Shown here one piece after another: positions 53,587 through 56,878 of a DNA stretch of 56,878 bases. The first letter of the stretch is position 1. The number at the start of each line of letters is the position of its first letter. The position numbers and the translations under genes were made by a program. Source of the DNA: an uncultured Enterobacterales bacterium (GTDB lineage: Bacteria; Pseudomonadota; Gammaproteobacteria; Enterobacterales; CALYQQ01); NCBI GenBank assembly GCA_945288535.1, contig CALYQQ010000020.1, forward strand, positions 1-56,878, read 5' to 3'. The notes beneath the pieces were generated by a model that was not told where the DNA came from, made no database searches, and worked only from the letters and a program-made list of their open reading frames with translations.

Positions 53587-55260
53587 TTAATTTTTAATAA
53601 GTTTAGCCATACAATATGCAATTTCTCGTTCACCCATAACAACTTCTGTTGCACCGCGCTCGTTTAGATAATCTACTTCGTCATCATAATGCGCCCGGGC
53701 AATAATTTCTAAGTCAGGTCGTTGGCTACGAGCAAAGGAGACTATTTCACCAGATTCATAACCATTAGGCGTCGTCAAAAGTAACCAACGCGCGCAGTCT
53801 AATCGGGCTAAAGCAAGAATTTCATGATTAGCGGCATTACCTAATATTGCATTAATTCCTTGAGATCGTAACTCTTCAACACGATTACGTGAACTTTCGA
53901 TGACAACTAAGGGGATATGTTGATTATGCAATGCTGCACCAATCAAACTACCCACGCGGCCGTAACCGATTAAAATAGCATGGTTACAAATAGTCACCGG
54001 AATTTGACTTTCTTCTTCAATAGCTTTCTCAATAATTTGTTCTTCAATTGTTTTCGTAGATTGAAGATAACGTTCAGCTAATGTGAATACTAATGGATTT
54101 AATAAAATCGAGAAAATAGCACCGGCAACAATTAAACTCTGAGTCTCATCATTAAGCACACCTAATGATCCTCCAAGCGTAGCCAAAATAAATGCGAACT
54201 CCCCAATTTGAGCCAAACTAACAGAAATTAATAGCGCTGTTCGTTTAGAATGTTTCATTAAACGCACAATAATATATGCAGCAATAGATTTACCCAGAAT
54301 AATAATAGAGATCGTTGCCAAAACACCTAATGGCGAGGTAATGATAATCTTTGGATTAAATAACATGCCAACTGAAACAAAGAATAGAACAGCGAAGGCA
54401 TCTCGCAAAGGTAAAGTATCATGTGCAGCACGATGACTTAAATCGGATTCATTTAATATCATTCCAGCAAAGAAAGCCCCAAGTGCAAAAGAGACTTGAA
54501 ATAGTGCAACTGACCCAAAAGCGATTCCCATCGCAATAGCCAGTACACATAAAGTAAAGAGCTCTCGTGAGCCAGTACCTGCACTTTTTGCTAATAACCA
54601 AGGGATAATTTTTGGTCCTAATGTTAACATAACAATAATAAATAAAGCTACTTTGCCAAGTGTTAAACTAAGATCAAAGATCAATGGCCAAAGATTCCCA
54701 GAACCTTGATGCAAAATTGGAATAACGGCAGGTAAAAGCACTAATGTAAATACCATGACTAAGTCTTCAACAATTAACCAGCCGATAGCAATTTGTCCCC
54801 GTTTACTTTCAATTAATTGTCGCTCCTCTAAAGCACGTAATAAAACGACAGTACTTGCAGTTGATAAGCACAGGCCAAAAATAATCCCACTTGCTAATGG
54901 CCATCCCATAAGAGTGGATAAACCAATTCCTAACAAGGTTGAAAAGGTAAGCTGAACGATCGCACCTGGTACAGCAATTGATTTTACTGCTAATAAATCT
55001 TTAAATGAGAAATGTAAACCAACGCCGAACATTAATAAGATAACACCAATTTCAGCAAGCTGCCTGGCTACATGATTATCAGCAACAAAACCTGGTGTAT
55101 AAGGACCAATAATCAATCCTGCTATTAAATAACCAACAATAGGAGATATTTTTATACGATTAGCAATAAGGCCAAATAAAAAAGCTAGTACTAAGCCAAT
55201 AGCAATAATATCAATAAGAGGATGAGCTGAAGTGATAACAGGTGCTTGGGATGACGACAT
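53587..55260 (-). CDS. ybaL: Monovalent cation:proton antiporter-2 family protein YbaL (KefB-like)
   Basis: CPA2 family transporter with about twelve N-terminal membrane segments (first about residues 13-33) and a cytoplasmic Rossmann/RCK domain from about residue 425 (HAILIGYGRVGSLIGAAL ... VVIESSRNRVEELRSQG, GNAANHEILALARL). At 557 residues it is almost the length of E. coli YbaL (558). It lies after hemH as in E. coli, with aes and gsk lost between them. The RCK nucleotide-binding motif GYGRVGS suggests control by NAD(H). The ion is not known. Confidence 0.95.
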   Translation of the reverse strand: MSSSQAPVITSAHPLIDIIAIGLVLAFLFGLIANRIKISPIVGYLIAGLIIGPYTPGFVADNHVARQLAEIGVILLMFGVGLHFSFKDLLAVKSIAVPGAIVQLTFSTLLGIGLSTLMGWPLASGIIFGLCLSTASTVVLLRALEERQLIESKRGQIAIGWLIVEDLVMVFTLVLLPAVIPILHQGSGNLWPLIFDLSLTLGKVALFIIVMLTLGPKIIPWLLAKSAGTGSRELFTLCVLAIAMGIAFGSVALFQVSFALGAFFAGMILNESDLSHRAAHDTLPLRDAFAVLFFVSVGMLFNPKIIITSPLGVLATISIIILGKSIAAYIIVRLMKHSKRTALLISVSLAQIGEFAFILATLGGSLGVLNDETQSLIVAGAIFSILLNPLVFTLAERYLQSTKTIEEQIIEKAIEEESQIPVTICNHAILIGYGRVGSLIGAALHNQHIPLVVIESSRNRVEELRSQGINAILGNAANHEILALARLDCARWLLLTTPNGYESGEIVSFARSQRPDLEIIARAHYDDEVDYLNERGATEVVMGEREIAYCMAKLIKN

Positions 55261-56170
55261 TACGGATCCTTTTTACATTTTTTTCATGGAAAAATACCAA
55301 ATTTATATTGTATAACTGAATAATAATTGAATTGAAAATTTAAAATAGATCATAAAAATCCTATTAATTAAGTTTAATGTAATAAAATGTTTATTTCTAT
55401 AAAAAAACACTAATTTTTTCAATAAATGCAATATGTTTTTAATTTATATTTTACTAAATTTAATAATTAAAAATAATATATTTATTCACTAAAGCTGATA
55501 TTATATTTTATTTCTATTATTTTCTTTCATACATAAATAAAATGAATGTATTAAATTATTTCTAATATAATAACTTTGCTGAAGTTTAGTGATGAGGTGA
55601 GTGAATTTTCTTTATTTAATAAAATTAGCTAATTAAAAATATACTATTTTATTAGTATACCAAATATTACATCTCTGATAATGTGTGATATCTTGCGTCC
55701 ATGGTAATAATACAATGACTAGTGAGTAAAGTAATATGCTACTTTTTAATTGATACTTATCTTGATAAGATAGATAAAAAGTTATTTTATTAACAGAATG
55801 ATTTTATTGTATTTTTATCACCATTATTTAAAATAAATTAACTTGACTTCTTATGTTATAGAGTAATCCATAATTTTATTATTTAACTAGCATTATATAT
55901 CTACAATAAAAGATAAAGGGGTAATAGCGAAATTATAATTGCAGTTGATAGCTAATTGATGATCAGATATTAAAGTTTGTATATTATTATGCTAATGATA
56001 ATAAAGCTTAATCAATTTTTTCCCCTAGCCCATTAGAGTAGTTTAACTTGATTCGAGGTATAAGAAAGATATAGATTAGCAATCAAAGAAATCAAACTTA
56101 CACATAATAGTTAAACTAGTCTAGATATATCGCCAGTATCGTAATAACAAGAAAAGTTAACCAACTTAGC
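55261..56170. other. 910-bp gene-free, A+T-rich spacer between ybaL and ybaK
   Basis: In E. coli fsr and ushA lie here. Neither is present, and no remnant was recognised. The segment has stops in all frames. A short dyad CTTATC-TT-GATAAG lies at 55756-55769. The ybaL promoter should be at the left end. Confidence 0.45.
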
Positions 56171-56650
56171 TTAATCATTTATAGTAATTTCAACTATTCT
56201 TCCCGCTGTAAGATCGATAAGTGCTTGTGGTGCTATTTCAATATTTAAACCACGTTTACCACCCGAAATATAAAGTGTCGAATAGTGATTAACCGAAGCG
56301 TCAATATATGTCGGTAGTGCTTTTTTTTGGCCAATAGGGCTAATGCCTCCAATTAAATATCCCGTTATTTTTTGTGCTAATAATGGATCAGCTAATTCAG
56401 TCTTTTTAGCGTTTATTATTTTTGCAAGTTTTTTTAAATCCAGTTTTTTAGCGACAGGGACTACGGCAACGACTAAATATTTCGTATCATTATTAACAGA
56501 TACAACAAGTGTTTTATAGACTTGATGGCTATCTAATGCTAATTGAAGAACGGTCTCATCACCAAAATGTGTTTCATTTGGGTTATGATGATAACTATGT
56601 AATTTATAAGGAATATTTTTTTTAATAAGCACGCGAATGGCAGGGGTCAT
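56171..56650 (-). CDS. ybaK: Cys-tRNA(Pro)/Cys-tRNA(Cys) deacylase YbaK
   Basis: Trans-editing enzyme that hydrolyses Cys-tRNA(Pro) made in error by prolyl-tRNA synthetase. It has the YbaK/ProX fold with TPAIRVLIKKNIPYKLHSYHH, the conserved lysine in VYKTLVV (Lys near residue 46), TGYLIGGISPIGQKK and the end GKRGLNIEIAP. From ATG 56650 it has 159 residues, the E. coli length. A TTG three bases earlier is less likely. AAGGA lies 9 nt upstream. Confidence 0.96.
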   Translation of the reverse strand: MTPAIRVLIKKNIPYKLHSYHHNPNETHFGDETVLQLALDSHQVYKTLVVSVNNDTKYLVVAVVPVAKKLDLKKLAKIINAKKTELADPLLAQKITGYLIGGISPIGQKKALPTYIDASVNHYSTLYISGGKRGLNIEIAPQALIDLTAGRIVEITIND

Positions 56651-56842
56651 CAATTTGTTTCCTTGTGCGTAATCATGCCGGTCTATCGTTATATAAGATT
56701 ATAATTAATATAGCAAATAAAGAAGATTTAATAGAATAAGTTAGATTTTATTTAATAATATTATCTATCAACAGAATAAGCGTAGTATGTTTCTTGATAC
56801 GTTTATTTACTAGACTAGTAGGGTTCTAAAGATAACCATTCT

Positions 56843-56878
56843 GAATAAGAATAAGAATAAGAATAAGAATAAGAATAA
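56843..56878. repeat. GAATAA hexanucleotide tandem repeat at the window edge
   Basis: Six perfect copies of GAATAA run from 56843 to the last base, so the true length is not visible. The array is about 190 bp upstream of the ybaK start. Hexamer arrays can change length by slippage, but no gene is seen to be switched by this one within the window. Confidence 0.9.

Overview
The window is a 56.9 kb chromosomal segment from an A+T-rich, facultatively anaerobic gammaproteobacterium. Almost every conserved gene has a close Escherichia coli counterpart in E. coli order, but the base composition is far lower in G+C. Low G+C, high similarity to Enterobacterales proteins and several FNR- and RND-type features suggest an insect-gut Orbaceae-like bacterium (Gilliamella/Orbus/Frischella type). 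That placement is inference, not something the sequence proves.

Region 1 (1-35.3 kb) follows the E. coli 58-63 min region: ssrA (tmRNA)-smpB-ratA-ratB-bamE-recN-nadK-grpE, then ung-grcA-srmB-trmN6, then rpoE-rseA-rseB-rseC-lepA-lepB-rnc-era-recO, then rlmD-relA, mazG, pyrG and eno. Between relA and mazG, where E. coli carries mazEF, lies a 7.3 kb accessory island on the minus strand. It holds a 1439-residue filamentous-haemagglutinin-type exoprotein (TpsA), the remains of its outer-membrane transporter (TpsB), and about 1.7 kb of gene-free, very A+T-rich DNA.

Region 2 (35.8-56.9 kb) follows the E. coli 10-11 min region: acrB-acrA, rsmS(ybaM)-priC, ybaN-apt-dnaX-ybaB-recR-htpG-adk-hemH, ybaL, ybaK. 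acrR, mscK, aes, gsk, fsr and ushA are absent from their expected places. A ychN homologue, a GlsB/YeaQ-type membrane protein and a general porin have been added. The two E. coli-like blocks are joined between eno and acrB.

Regulation can be read at several places. A strong LexA box lies in the recN promoter. Sigma-32 promoters precede grpE and htpG. Two FNR boxes 52 bp apart precede grcA, almost the E. coli yfiD geometry. A 25-codon ORF overlaps the rpoE start (compare rseD). A CRP-like site lies between priC and the porin, and an operator-like palindrome overlaps the acrA promoter. Ten terminator-like hairpins, some weak, are listed.

Functionally the window combines ribosome rescue (ssrA/smpB), envelope assembly and envelope stress (bamE, rpoE-rseABC, lepB, porin, acrAB), DNA repair and replication (recN, ung, recO, recR, priC, dnaX), RNA maturation and translation (rnc, era, lepA, rlmD, trmN6, srmB, ybaK), chaperones (grpE, htpG) and nucleotide, haem and glycolytic metabolism (nadK, relA, mazG, pyrG, apt, adk, hemH, eno). 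I found no tRNA or rRNA genes, CRISPR array, intact IS element or defence island. Nothing here amounts to a clearly new system. The least conventional parts are the orphan TpsA locus, the dnaX slippery A tract, the rpoE leader ORF and one unrecognised secreted protein next to mazG.
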